Source of the DNA: Gordonia malaquae NBRC 108250
Lineage (GTDB): Bacteria; Actinomycetota; Actinomycetes; Mycobacteriales; Mycobacteriaceae
Direction of reading: 5' to 3'
Assembly (NCBI RefSeq): GCF_000344135.1
Contig: NZ_BAOP01000018.1
Span: 37,608 to 101,607 of the forward strand
DNA: 64,000 nt
The translations under genes and the position numbers were made by a program. This document shows, piece after piece, positions 26,255 through 35,803 of this stretch. Under the pieces are notes generated by a model. The model worked only from the letters and a program-made list of their open reading frames with translations. It made no database searches and was not told the origin of the DNA. The number at the start of each line of letters is the position of its first letter. The first letter of the stretch is position 1.

Positions 26255-26284
26255 AGGCCGCCGGGACTCTCGTCTCGGCGGCCT
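26255..26284. terminator. Terminator after the SRPBCC gene
   Basis: A 9-bp perfect stem AGGCCGCCG with a 12-nt loop, 16 nt beyond the stop at 26301 (minus strand), A-rich on the 26253 side. Confidence 0.7.
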
Positions 26285-26300
26285 CTGGTCAGAAGTCAGA

Positions 26301-26735
26301 TCAAGCGCGGCGCTTGGCCTCTTCGGTCAGGCCCTTCTTGGCCGTGTCCACGGCCATCTTCTGGGCACGCTTGACGATCAGCCCGGGCAGCTTGATCTTG
26401 AGCTCGACGCTCAGGTCGAACTTGACGTGCGAACCGTCGCCCTTCGGCGTGACGGTGTAGGTGCCCTGCTGCTCGCTGAGCTGTGAGCTCTCGACGAGGC
26501 TCCACGAGCAGGAGTTGTCGGTCCAGGTGTAGTCGAGCACCTGGTCGTCGGTCATGCCGACGGCGCTGACGGACGCTTCGACGCGTGCCGGGCTTCCGTC
26601 CTCGTGTTCGGTGATGATCTTCGCGGACTTGTGCGGGCCCGACCATTCCGGCAGGGACTCGACGTCGAGAAGGATTTCCATGATCACCGACGGCGGTGCG
26701 TCGATGTCGAATTCGGTGCTTGCAGAGACAGCCAT
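26301..26735 (-). CDS. SRPBCC (START/polyketide-cyclase-like) protein
   Basis: A 144-residue single-domain protein with the helix-grip fold pattern: FDIDAPPSVIMEILLDVESLPEWSGPHKSAK at the N-terminus (the P..V...L.d.e..P.W.. signature), beta-rich middle and a long basic C-terminal helix (IVKRAQKMAVDTAKKGLTEEAKRR). These proteins bind hydrophobic ligands; mycobacterial relatives of this size are unassigned. TAAGTT lies 7 nt before the ATG. A related protein is at 50047-50508. Confidence 0.88.
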   Translation of the reverse strand: MAVSASTEFDIDAPPSVIMEILLDVESLPEWSGPHKSAKIITEHEDGSPARVEASVSAVGMTDDQVLDYTWTDNSCSWSLVESSQLSEQQGTYTVTPKGDGSHVKFDLSVELKIKLPGLIVKRAQKMAVDTAKKGLTEEAKRRA

Positions 26736-26742
26736 GAGGAAG

Positions 26743-26748
26743 AACTTA
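26743..26748 (-). promoter_or_regulatory. -10 hexamer for leaderless SRPBCC gene
   Basis: TAAGTT on the minus strand, 7 nt before the ATG at 26735. Confidence 0.5.
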
Positions 26749-26787
26749 CCCCGCAGTCACGACCGAGGCTGCGCCCCTTGCCCGAAT

Positions 26788-27351
26788 TCACCGGCCCGCA
26801 GGGGATCTCACCATCTGTTGCAACTGGTCAGCGACCCGATCGAGGGGTTCCACGCTCTGTCGTGCGCGGCACAGGATCACCGCTCCCTCCAATGCGGCGA
26901 GCACCGTGCCGGCAACGGATAAGGCCTGGTCTGTTTCGAATCCGTGGGCCCGGAGGCTCACGGACAGCAACTGCTCCCACCGGATGTACCGGGCCGCTGC
27001 GATGTTCGCCGCGTTCGGTGCGGCGTCCCGAGCGAGAGCTGCCGCGGCGACGATGCTGCCGACCTCGAAGTCGGAGTCGGTGAGAATCCGTCGCCACATC
27101 GACGTCATGTCGGCCACGGCGTCGGACGGTGACACCCGCGCGCCCTGCGTGATCACATCGTCCAGCCGCGACGCGCCTCGTTCGACCGCAGCCCCGATCA
27201 CCTCCGCACGACCGCGGGGAAAGTGGTGGTACACGCTGCCCCTCGGCGCGTCGGCCGCAGACAGGACGTCGCCGATCGATGTCCCCGCGACGCCTTTGCG
27301 CGCAATGAGGTCGGCCGCCGCGGCCACCATCTTCACGCGCTGCGACGTCAT
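26788..27351 (-). CDS. TetR-family regulator (LmrA/YxaF type)
   Basis: A 187-residue repressor. The N-terminal helix-turn-helix has AADLIARKGVAGTSIGDVLSAADAPRGSVYHHFPRGRAEV, where 'APRGSVYHHFPRGR' is the hallmark of the LmrA/YxaF/QacR-like subgroup that senses lipophilic ligands. It is translationally coupled to the upstream ptpB-like gene: its ATG overlaps that gene's stop (ATGA). The target is unknown; autoregulation of the two-gene operon from the promoter at 28186-28191 is plausible. Confidence 0.9.
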   Translation of the reverse strand: MTSQRVKMVAAAADLIARKGVAGTSIGDVLSAADAPRGSVYHHFPRGRAEVIGAAVERGASRLDDVITQGARVSPSDAVADMTSMWRRILTDSDFEVGSIVAAAALARDAAPNAANIAAARYIRWEQLLSVSLRAHGFETDQALSVAGTVLAALEGAVILCRARQSVEPLDRVADQLQQMVRSPAGR

Positions 27352-28178
27352 GCCAGGAAGGTCGCGCGGAGCGTCGCCTGAGTGTCGGCGTTGATGCCGA
27401 GGCCGTCGGCGAAGTACTGCTCAATGGATCCATGGACGTTGCCGACCTCGTCGAACGACGCGGCGAGAAACTCCTCGCGGACGCCGAAGACCGGGAGCAG
27501 CACAGCCGGATCGCCACCGGCAGCGGCGAACTTGTCGAAGATCGGCTGCAACGACGGGACGAGTCGCTCGTTGGTGAGCAGGTAGTCGGTCAACACGTCG
27601 TCGTGACTCACGCCGAGCAGCGTCAGGAAGGCGGCCGCGGCCCATCCGGTCCGGTCCTTGCCCGCGGTGCAGTGGAACAGCGACGGATTGGCACCGCTTG
27701 CGAGGCCGGCGAAGAACTGCCGGTAGGAGGCCCGCGCGCTCGGCAGGGTCACGAGGTCGCGGTAGGTGGACGTGATGGCCTCGACTGCTTTGCCGCCGCT
27801 GAGCTGCTCGCCCGCCTTCGCGACGAGTGCAGGGTCGCTGAAGAACTCGGCGAGATTCGCGGGAACAGCCATCGACGAGTCGGCCAACACGTCGAGTCCT
27901 ACGTTGGACGCGCCGTCGAACGTCGGGTCGGGCGCTGATTCGCGTTCGCCTGCCGACCGGAAGTCGTAGACGGTGCGGACGCCGAGTGCCTGGTATGCGG
28001 GCGCGTCGTCGTCGGTGAGGGGACGGAAGTCCGCCGACCGGAACAGCATCCCGGTCCGGACGGCTCGGCCGTCCGAACCCGTCCAGCCGCCGAGGTCGCG
28101 AAGGTTCACGAGCGATCCGACCGGGCTCGGCGCCCCGGGGGATGCCACGGTCGCGGGCGTGTTCACGTCTGGGGACAT
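27348..28178 (-). CDS. PtpB-like protein-tyrosine phosphatase
   Basis: A 276-residue phosphatase, the same length as M. tuberculosis PtpB. NLRDLGGW near residue 24 and RSADFRPLTDDD are typical early segments. The P-loop FHCTAGKDRTGWAAA (HCx5R with the PtpB-type AGKDRTG) lies at about residues 168-182, followed by VLTDYLLTNER. In mycobacteria PtpB acts on phosphotyrosine and phosphoinositides; whether this one is secreted is unknown, as no signal peptide is seen. ATG 28178 is chosen because CATAAT lies 7 nt upstream; ATG 28187 is an alternative. It is cotranscribed with the TetR gene. Confidence 0.88.
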   Translation of the reverse strand: MSPDVNTPATVASPGAPSPVGSLVNLRDLGGWTGSDGRAVRTGMLFRSADFRPLTDDDAPAYQALGVRTVYDFRSAGERESAPDPTFDGASNVGLDVLADSSMAVPANLAEFFSDPALVAKAGEQLSGGKAVEAITSTYRDLVTLPSARASYRQFFAGLASGANPSLFHCTAGKDRTGWAAAAFLTLLGVSHDDVLTDYLLTNERLVPSLQPIFDKFAAAGGDPAVLLPVFGVREEFLAASFDEVGNVHGSIEQYFADGLGINADTQATLRATFLA

Positions 28179-28185
28179 GACCGCC

Positions 28186-28191
28186 ATTATG
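28186..28191 (-). promoter_or_regulatory. -10 hexamer for the ptpB-like gene
   Basis: CATAAT on the minus strand, 7 nt before the ATG at 28178. It contains the alternative ATG at 28187, which would be lost in a leaderless transcript. Confidence 0.4.
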
Positions 28192-28232
28192 CCGTGAGTC
28201 GTATTCGCGAGAGACTCCCTGCGCGGCACGGA

Positions 28233-28238
28233 TACGCT
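28233..28238 (+). promoter_or_regulatory. -10 hexamer for leaderless amidohydrolase gene
   Basis: TACGCT, 7 nt before the ATG at 28246; no ribosome binding site. Confidence 0.5.
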
Positions 28239-28245
28239 GGCAGAC

Positions 28246-29532
28246 ATGGTGACTGCACGCTCCCTGCCCCAGGATCTGATCGCCCGCGTGGACGACATCA
28301 TCGACGCCGACAGCGTCCGACTCGTCGACCTGTTCAAAGACATTCACCGAAACCCCGAACTGGGATTTGAAGAGATCAGAACCGCCAGGCTGATCGAGAA
28401 GGCCCTGCAGAACCTCGGCTTCGACGTCACGAAGGGCATCGGGAAGACCGGCATCGCGGCCACTTTCCGAAACGGCCCCGGCCCGGTGGTCATGTACCGC
28501 GCCGACATGGACGCCAACGCCGTCCGCGAAGAGACCGGGCTCGATTACGCCAGCACCGTCACCGCCACCCGCGATGACGGCACACAAGTGCCCGTCGGGC
28601 ATCTCTGCGGGCACGATGCACACGTCACGTGGCTCATCGGCATGGCGAACGCCTTGGTGTCGGTCCGCGACTCCTGGTCTGGCACCGTCGTCCTCATCGG
28701 CCAGCCGGCCGAAGAACTCATCATGGGCGCACAGGCGATGCTCGACGACGGCCTGTACAACTTCATCCCGACGCCCGACGTCCTGATCGGACTGCACACC
28801 GCGCCCGGCCCGGTCGGCACGGTGATCAATCCGCCCGGCACCCGGATGGCGGGGACGGATCAGGTGGACGTTCACTTCCACGGTGTCGGTGGGCACGGTT
28901 CGATGCCGAGCAAGACCAAGGATCCGGTCCGGATGGCAGCTCAGGCGACGCTCGAGTTCTCCTCTCTCGTGGCTCGGACCGTCGAACCGAGTGCGACGGC
29001 CGTCCTGTCTGTCGGTTCCATCCAAGCGGGTGCCGACAACAACGTGATCCCGTCTGAGGCCCTGGTCAAAGCGAATCTCCGGTGGTTCGAACCGCACGTC
29101 CGCGAAGCGCTGCTCGGCGCGATCCGCACCGTCTCCGACTCCATCGCGCGGGCGGCCGGGGTCGATGAGGACAAGCTGCCCGGAATCGTGATGAAGGGCG
29201 GGTCCCCGCCGCTGGTGAACACCCCCGACCTGGCCGTATCCATGTCGACATCCCTCGGCGAGATCATCGGCGCCGACAAGGTCATCACCGACATGCCCGC
29301 AGTGACCGGATCTGAGGACGCGCACATGCTGCGCGGCCCACACACCGATCTGCCGTTCAACTACCTGCTTGTCGGCGTCGCCGCGCCGGAGGTGTTCGCG
29401 GAGGCCCTGTCCCGGGGCGAACTGGTCCCGTACTACCCGCACAACCCGAACTACGTGGTCGACCTCGCCGCCGTCGCTTTCGGGACCAAGATCGCCGCCT
29501 ACTCTGTGCTGAGCCTCGTCGACGGCAGCTGA
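28246..29532 (+). CDS. M20D amidohydrolase (hippurate hydrolase/AmiA-like)
   Basis: A 428-residue metalloenzyme of the M20D group (N-acyl-L-amino-acid amidohydrolases such as HipO and mycobacterial AmiA/AmiB). Segments: IHRNPELGFEEIRTA near residue 41, VVMYRADMDANAVREETGL, GHLCGHDAHVTWLIGMA (metal-site Cys/His), QPAEELIMGAQAMLDDG (catalytic Glu pair) and FHGVGGHGSMPSKTKDP. The substrate is unknown. It is divergent from the ptpB-like operon. Its stop is immediately followed by a palindromic half-element. Confidence 0.92.
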   Translation: MVTARSLPQDLIARVDDIIDADSVRLVDLFKDIHRNPELGFEEIRTARLIEKALQNLGFDVTKGIGKTGIAATFRNGPGPVVMYRADMDANAVREETGLDYASTVTATRDDGTQVPVGHLCGHDAHVTWLIGMANALVSVRDSWSGTVVLIGQPAEELIMGAQAMLDDGLYNFIPTPDVLIGLHTAPGPVGTVINPPGTRMAGTDQVDVHFHGVGGHGSMPSKTKDPVRMAAQATLEFSSLVARTVEPSATAVLSVGSIQAGADNNVIPSEALVKANLRWFEPHVREALLGAIRTVSDSIARAAGVDEDKLPGIVMKGGSPPLVNTPDLAVSMSTSLGEIIGADKVITDMPAVTGSEDAHMLRGPHTDLPFNYLLVGVAAPEVFAEALSRGELVPYYPHNPNYVVDLAAVAFGTKIAAYSVLSLVDGS

Positions 29533-29631
29533 CGCGGCGTTCCCTGACAAACGCTGCCTTCGGCGACGCAAACCGACGCCTCGTTGACAAACGCGGCCTT
29601 CCTGAAGGCCGCGTTTGTCAGCGAGGGTCGC
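29533..29631. repeat. Palindromic gene-end element, copy 2 (single arm)
   Basis: One arm only, filling the whole space between the stop codons of two convergent genes. It contains the perfect 36-nt palindrome at 29585-29620 (TGACAAACGCGGCCTTC, CT, then its complement), preceded by a GACAAACGCTGCCTTC..GACGCAAACCGACGC block and followed by AGCGAGGGTCGCG. It probably serves as the bidirectional terminator here. Confidence 0.85.
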
Positions 29632-29632
29632 G

Positions 29633-30469
29633 TCACCAGGCTGCGGCGATCACCTCGCCGAACAATTCCTGCGGGTCGACGTTCAAACCGCGTCGGACGA
29701 ACCAGTCGCACATGTTGACGCAGTCGCGCAGCAGGTACTCGGAGCCGTTCGGGTTGGCGATGAGGTCGATCATCTGCGGGAGGTCGATGATCACGAGCCG
29801 GTCGGCAGCCGCGAGAACGTTGTACGGCGACAGATCACCGTGGACGAAACCTTCTCCGGCCATGACTGTCATGGCGGTCCTGAGCTGGTCGAACCAGTGT
29901 TCGAGGCGATCTCGATCGGGACGTGCGGCAGCCAGTCGAGGCGCCGGATTCCCGTCGACGGTGACGAGTTCCATCAGGATCTCGGTGCCGTCGATCTGCA
30001 CCGGATACGGCACCGGCACACCCGCCGTCCAGCAGCGTCGCAGCGATTCCCATTCGGCCTGCGCCCACTGGCCCGCGGCGACCTCGCGGCCGAATGACGA
30101 CTTCTTCGCCAGCGCCCGCGTCACGCGGGAGTCCCGAACGCGACGCCCTTCGGTGTAGGTCGTGGTGCGGCGGAACGAGCGATGGTCGTCGTCTCGGTAC
30201 CGCTTGGCTGCGAGAACACAGCTCGATCCGGCAACCGAGCGTTCGAGGAGATGGACGTCGGCTTCTTTGCCTGTCTTGAGGACACCGAGGTCGGTTTCGA
30301 CTGCGGCGCGATCGGTCACGAGCCAGTCGGGGACGGGTTGCGGGCCGCGTTGCAGCGGTTCGAGGTCCCAGTACCGGGTGAACCGCTGGTGGTCGCCCGG
30401 ATCGTCGATAGGGCGGTAGTCGAAGGTGTAGAGGTCAGCGTCGGTGGACGCCTCGTTGGGCGAAGTCAT
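29633..30469 (-). CDS. RIO1-family serine/threonine protein kinase
   Basis: A 278-residue atypical kinase. The ATP loop is LKTGKEADVHLL, with the catalytic Lys in VLAAKRYRDDDHRSFRR; the catalytic loop HGDLSPYNVL is near residues 208-217 and the metal Asp in VIIDLPQMIDL near 226. These RIO hallmarks differ from Hanks kinases. Bacterial RIO proteins are poorly characterised. ATG 30469 has GGAG 5 nt upstream, but a short upstream reading frame with a stronger ribosome binding site starts at 30530 and overlaps this start. Its stop borders the palindromic half-element. Confidence 0.9.
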   Translation of the reverse strand: MTSPNEASTDADLYTFDYRPIDDPGDHQRFTRYWDLEPLQRGPQPVPDWLVTDRAAVETDLGVLKTGKEADVHLLERSVAGSSCVLAAKRYRDDDHRSFRRTTTYTEGRRVRDSRVTRALAKKSSFGREVAAGQWAQAEWESLRRCWTAGVPVPYPVQIDGTEILMELVTVDGNPAPRLAAARPDRDRLEHWFDQLRTAMTVMAGEGFVHGDLSPYNVLAAADRLVIIDLPQMIDLIANPNGSEYLLRDCVNMCDWFVRRGLNVDPQELFGEVIAAAW

Positions 30470-30530
30470 GGTGGCTCCAGGGAGAAGTGATGTGGCGGTT
30501 CGAGGTCACGCCGACGGCAGTCATATGCAT
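30435..30530 (-). CDS. Possible 31-codon leader ORF overlapping the RIO kinase start
   Basis: Begins ATGCATATG preceded by a very strong purine-rich ribosome binding site (AGGAAAGGAAG) and ends TGA at 30435-30437, overlapping the kinase start by 35 nt in another frame. The peptide is His/Arg-rich (MHMTAVGVTSNRHITSPWSH then HDFAQRGVHRR). The site is stronger than that of the kinase itself, so it could control kinase translation by coupling or stalling. No known leader-peptide family matches; it may also be a chance frame. Confidence 0.4.
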   Translation of the reverse strand: MHMTAVGVTSNRHITSPWSHHDFAQRGVHRR

Positions 30531-30618
30531 GTCACTTCCTTTCCTTGGAGCGAGCCGTGTTGCTCGTCCGACACAGAGATAGTGCCGCTCGGCCGGGCCC
30601 TGGGCAACTGAATTAACG

Positions 30619-30658
30619 CCGAAGGCCGGCCACCCGTTTCGGGGTGACCGGCCTTCGG
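30619..30658. terminator. Terminator downstream of groEL
   Basis: An 11-bp perfect outer stem CCGAAGGCCGG (30619-30629 with 30648-30658) plus an inner CACCC/GGGTG stem, 33 nt beyond the groEL stop (minus strand). Confidence 0.85.
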
Positions 30659-30690
30659 TGAGTTCTGCAGTGAACTTTCTGATCAGGAGA

Positions 30691-32346
<1,656 letters not shown>

Positions 32347-32424
32347 CTAAGTTCTGTAGTGCCGGACTCGATGCCCGCGACGGACGATCGGGGTGTCTAG
32401 TGAACCGATCTCATCGTTCCGACC

Positions 32425-32449
32425 TGGCACTCACATGCCGCGAGTGCCA
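32425..32449. promoter_or_regulatory. CIRCE element (gene-proximal) of groEL
   Basis: TGGCACTC-N9-GAGTGCCA, a perfect 8-bp inverted repeat with the 9-bp spacer required by HrcA. It differs from the TTAGCACTC consensus only at the outer bases. Confidence 0.85.
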
Positions 32450-32458
32450 ATCTCCGTT

Positions 32459-32485
32459 TTAGCACTCGACCATGGAGAGTGCAAG
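32459..32485. promoter_or_regulatory. CIRCE element (distal) of groEL
   Basis: TTAGCACTC-N9-GAGTGCAAG: the left half is the exact CIRCE consensus and the right half matches seven of nine positions. It lies 9 bp from the proximal element. Confidence 0.88.
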
Positions 32486-32522
32486 GTCGATCAGAGGCCT
32501 CTCGATCGGGCGCGGCGGCCGG

Positions 32523-34010
32523 CTACTTCTTGTCGCGGTCCAAGCCGAGCTGGTCGGTGATGTAGAAGAACGGATCCGTCTGGTCGCTCAGTCCGGTGAC
32601 ATTCACGGCGCCCGGGCCGTACGCGGCGATGCGGACCTGGCCACCGGTGTGCTGCTCTTCGCCGGCTTCGAGCGACGTGCCGTAACTGACGGTGATGGTC
32701 TCGCCGTCCTTGGTCGTCAGATTGCGGGTGAGACCCGGCATCGGGAGCTCCGCGTCGGTCTCGGCGATCTGGCTGGAGTGCGCGTGGTCCCCGGTGACGA
32801 TGACGAGCGTGTCCTTGCTCTCCTTCGCGAAGTCGAGGGCGGCCTTCACTGCGTCGGCGAGCTGGACGGTCTCACCGATCTGACCGCACGGGTCGGCGTC
32901 GTGATTCGCCTTGTCGACCGAGCCCGACTCGACCTGCAGGAAGAATCCCTTGTCGCCCTTGAGGAGATCGATCGCCTTGGTCGTCATCGCGCCGAGCTTC
33001 GGAACTGCTGACGTGAACTCTGCGTTCGGCGAGCACTTGACCGCCGGCTGCTTGTTGCCGTCCTTGACGGCCGTGGCCTTGGACCACATGCGCGGCAGGT
33101 TGCCGTCGGCGAAGACACCGAGCAGCGGCTTGTCCTGATCGGCGGCCTTGACGCCGGCCAGCTCGTCGGCACTGCGCACCACCTGGTAGCCGCGTTCCTT
33201 CGCCTGAACGTCGAGAGTCTTGCCCTTGTACTCGCCTGCCGTCGCGGTCTCGTTGAAGGTCTCCCAACCGCCGCCGAGGGTGACGTCAGGTCGTGTGGCG
33301 AGCAGCTGCTCGGTGATCGAGCCGAGGCCGCCGTTCTCCAGGGCGTTCTCCGGGCACTTCTCCAGGGTCGCCTTCGGTCCGTAGCACTTGCGCTGCGACA
33401 CGTGCGACACCTGGACGGCCGGGGTGGCGTCCTGCAGTTCGGTCGTCGTCACGTCGCCGGTCTTGAGCCCGTTGGCCTTCGCGATCTCGAGGATGGAGCG
33501 CTGCGCCTTGCCGTTCACGTCGACACTGATGCCGCCGTTGTACGTCTTGGTACCGGTCGACCACGCCGAACCCGACGCTGCCGAGTCGGTGACGTAGGAG
33601 GGCTTGTGGGAATCCTTGTTCAGCGAGTACGTCGTGTAGTCGCCGCTGAAGGGAAGCTGATCGATGCCGGGCAGCTGTCCGGCCGCGCCGTACTCGTAGT
33701 CGCGCGCCAGCGTGTACTCCTGGTTCGCGGTGCCGTCCCCGATCACGAGGATGACGTTCTTCGCACCGGACTTCTGAATCGAGTCGGCGATCATCTGCGT
33801 CTGATCCTCGGACAGACGGCGTGCGCCGCCGTTCTTCGTGATGTCGCCGGTCGCCGCGCGTTGGATGTCGACGCCCGCGACCTTGTCGCCGTCGTTGCCG
33901 GCCGCGTCGTCGGACGAGCAGGCGCCGAGGACGCCGGCCGCACCGAGGACGGCCACCGCTCCGAGTGCGCTGATGGCGCGCACCCTCTTCTTGCCATGTT
34001 TCTGAGCCAT
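32523..34010 (-). CDS. phoA: Alkaline phosphatase, lipoprotein (PhoA-type)
   Basis: A 495-residue phosphomonoesterase anchored as a lipoprotein: basic start, hydrophobic core, lipobox LGAC with Cys31. Catalytic parts: metal Asp in [16 protein letters not shown] near residue 89, nucleophile Ser in [20 protein letters not shown] near 141, metal block [11 protein letters not shown] and HTGGQV near the end. Internal cysteines (KCYGP, EKCPEN; VKCSPN, DPCGQ) suggest disulfides. It resembles the E. coli PhoA family rather than PhoD or PhoX. No clear ribosome binding site precedes ATG 34010. A PHO-box-like array upstream suggests phosphate-starvation control. Confidence 0.93.
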   Translation of the reverse strand: MAQKHGKKRVRAISALGAVAVLGAAGVLGACSSDDAAGNDGDKVAGVDIQRAATGDITKNGGARRLSEDQTQMIADSIQKSGAKNVILVIGDGTANQEYTLARDYEYGAAGQLPGIDQLPFSGDYTTYSLNKDSHKPSYVTDSAASGSAWSTGTKTYNGGISVDVNGKAQRSILEIAKANGLKTGDVTTTELQDATPAVQVSHVSQRKCYGPKATLEKCPENALENGGLGSITEQLLATRPDVTLGGGWETFNETATAGEYKGKTLDVQAKERGYQVVRSADELAGVKAADQDKPLLGVFADGNLPRMWSKATAVKDGNKQPAVKCSPNAEFTSAVPKLGAMTTKAIDLLKGDKGFFLQVESGSVDKANHDADPCGQIGETVQLADAVKAALDFAKESKDTLVIVTGDHAHSSQIAETDAELPMPGLTRNLTTKDGETITVSYGTSLEAGEEQHTGGQVRIAAYGPGAVNVTGLSDQTDPFFYITDQLGLDRDKK

Positions 34011-34031
34011 GGACGTATGGCAACAGTCGAA

Positions 34032-34060
34032 TATGAACTGACGGAACCGGTCGGTTGAAC
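34032..34060 (-). promoter_or_regulatory. PHO-box-like direct repeats upstream of phoA
   Basis: On the minus strand three 7-nt units at an 11-nt period, GTTCAAC, CGGTTCC, GTTCATA, with 4-nt spacers. The first and third fit the GTTCA-type repeat bound by actinobacterial PhoP/RegX3; the middle one is degenerate. Placement 22 nt before the phoA ATG fits regulation. Confidence 0.4.
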
Positions 34061-34117
34061 AGATGACATACGGACTGCGTCATAGCGTCGACTGCCGTCG
34101 AGACCCCGATCACCGAC

Positions 34118-34123
34118 TACTGT
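34118..34123 (+). promoter_or_regulatory. -10 hexamer for leaderless DUF4178 operon
   Basis: TACTGT, 6 nt before the GTG at 34130; no ribosome binding site. Confidence 0.5.
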
Positions 34124-34129
34124 CATGCC

Positions 34130-34762
34130 GTGGACATTGCTCTCATACTGATCATCGCCCTCTTGGCGATCATCGCCGTATTCGTCGTATTCCACATCCT
34201 CGGCCAACGGAAGCTGCGCGAAGCGGAAGCCGACGGCATCCGCCAGCGGGCCTACGCGCCGGCGGATCCGTTCTCCAGTGCCGACGACGACGCCGTCCAC
34301 GGCAACCCGCGCGAACTCGAGCCGGGCGACATGGTGGAGATCCGCGGGACCACGTACGCAGTACGCGGCACGATGACGTTGACACAGGACGGATTCTCCT
34401 GGGTGGAACACTTCATCGACACCGGAACCGGATCCAAGGCGTGGATCTCGGTGGAGGACGACCCCGATCTCGAAGTGGTGCTCTGGCAAGAGCAGAAGGG
34501 AGTCACCGTAGTGCCCGGTGAAATCACAGTCGATCTCGACGGACGCCGATACCGGTTCGACGAAGCAGGGTCGGCGCGTTTCTCCTCACTGGGCACGACA
34601 GGCGTCGCCGGGACCGGCCGAATGGCGTATCAAGACTACGAGGCCGGAGACGAAAGGCTCACGTTCGAGGACTACGGCTTCGGATGGGAATGCGGAAAGG
34701 GCCAGGTGCTCCACCACTCCGAGTACCGCGTGTACCCCGCCGACTCCGGTCCGACGACATGA
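34130..34762 (+). CDS. DUF4178 protein, single N-terminal membrane anchor (Rv2597-like)
   Basis: A 210-residue protein with a hydrophobic N-terminal helix (IALILIIALLAIIAVFVVFHIL) and a cytoplasmic DUF4178 domain: LEPGDMVEIRGTTYAVRGTM, SWVEHFIDTGTGSKAWISVEDDPDLEVVLWQEQKG, then YRFDEAGSARFSS. The function is unknown. It is the first gene of a five-gene operon with overlapping ends (ATGA into the next gene), an order I recall for Rv2597-Rv2601. The product may support the SpeE-like enzyme at the operon's end, but nothing in the sequence shows how. Confidence 0.85.
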   Translation: MDIALILIIALLAIIAVFVVFHILGQRKLREAEADGIRQRAYAPADPFSSADDDAVHGNPRELEPGDMVEIRGTTYAVRGTMTLTQDGFSWVEHFIDTGTGSKAWISVEDDPDLEVVLWQEQKGVTVVPGEITVDLDGRRYRFDEAGSARFSSLGTTGVAGTGRMAYQDYEAGDERLTFEDYGFGWECGKGQVLHHSEYRVYPADSGPTT

Positions 34763-35265
34763 CCGCGTCGATCGTCCGCCCGCTGAGTGTCCCGTACGCA
34801 GACACCCGCGCCGACCAACTGGCACTGGTTATCGACGGGCCCGAGCTTCCGTACCTCGCCCGTCAGGACCTGGCGGTTGCAGGCATCGTCGTCTCGATGC
34901 GACTCCTCGGTGCGAGTCATCAAATCGTGGTCGAAGGCAGCCGCACGCTGTCCGAGACGGTCGCGTGTCTGCCTGAAGCGAACGCTGCGCTTCCGTCCGA
35001 CCTCACGAGGGACGGATTTCAGTTCCGTTCCGAGATCACCGCACCAGATGGCCCGACGTTCGCCGCACTGGTCGACGACCTGATCCGACGTGCCGACCGC
35101 GCCAACGGTTCCTGCCTGATCGGCCGGTTCCCACGCGAACCGCACGCCGTCACGGCGATCTTCGCCGACGTCAGCACCACAGTGGCCGTGTGGGAGACGT
35201 GGCACACCTACCCGCAGGACACTCAGATCGTCCACACCCGATCCGAGTTCAGGATCGCATCATGA
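34759..35265 (+). CDS. DUF2617 family protein (Rv2598-like)
   Basis: A 168-residue soluble protein. Segments I associate with DUF2617: VPYADTRADQLALVIDGPELP at the start, MRLLGASHQIVVE, and the C-terminal WETWHTYPQDTQIVHTRSEF, which is very characteristic. No catalytic motif is obvious. It overlaps the DUF4178 gene by 4 nt and the next gene by 4 nt, so the three are translationally coupled. Function unknown. Confidence 0.85.
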   Translation: MTASIVRPLSVPYADTRADQLALVIDGPELPYLARQDLAVAGIVVSMRLLGASHQIVVEGSRTLSETVACLPEANAALPSDLTRDGFQFRSEITAPDGPTFAALVDDLIRRADRANGSCLIGRFPREPHAVTAIFADVSTTVAVWETWHTYPQDTQIVHTRSEFRIAS

Positions 35266-35756
35266 GCACATCCGATCCGGATCCGCGCAAGGATCTCTTC
35301 CTGATCCGGAACATTCTCGTCGGAGTGATCATCGTGATCGCGGCGATCGCCATCATCGTGACCTGGGCGTCACGCCCGTCGTCGGCGAAAGAACACATCA
35401 CGCGGGAGTACCAGAGGACGACGGCCCTCGACGAGTCCGGAGAGAGCGCGTACGTGGCAGACGGGACGCCGAGCAGTGTGGCCGCGGCCATCAGCGACGT
35501 CGAAGAACCGGTCGACGAGCTCGACGGGGCCGGGGCCGACGGAACGCTGGACGGGTCGCATTTCATGCAGTACCCCGACTACCTCATCGCCTTGTTTCCC
35601 TATCAGTCGGGCAAGACCAAGGTGATGGTCTCCCGCGATTACACAAGCGGATACAACCACTATCACCACTACGTCGGCAGCCATTGGGTGTCGACACCCC
35701 GCTACTCCGGCAGCGGCTCCGACTATCGGGGCGGCGGAAGCGGCAGCGGCAAATGA
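35262..35756 (+). CDS. DUF4247 family membrane protein (Rv2599-like)
   Basis: A 164-residue protein with one membrane segment (NILVGVIIVIAAIAIIVTWA, about residues 18-37), an acidic outer region and a Tyr/His/Gly/Ser-rich C-terminus (YNHYHHYVGSHW, then a GGGSGSGK end). DUF4247 is assigned from length, neighbours and the TRLFPYQSGKT-like 'LIALFPYQSGKTKVMV' stretch. The tail composition suggests surface exposure or metal binding, which is a guess. It is coupled by a 4-nt overlap to the DUF2617 gene. Confidence 0.78.
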   Translation: MSTSDPDPRKDLFLIRNILVGVIIVIAAIAIIVTWASRPSSAKEHITREYQRTTALDESGESAYVADGTPSSVAAAISDVEEPVDELDGAGADGTLDGSHFMQYPDYLIALFPYQSGKTKVMVSRDYTSGYNHYHHYVGSHWVSTPRYSGSGSDYRGGGSGSGK

Positions 35757-35803
35757 CCGCGACCATCCGCCCACGAACAGACAACAACATCTAGGAGACT
35801 TCG

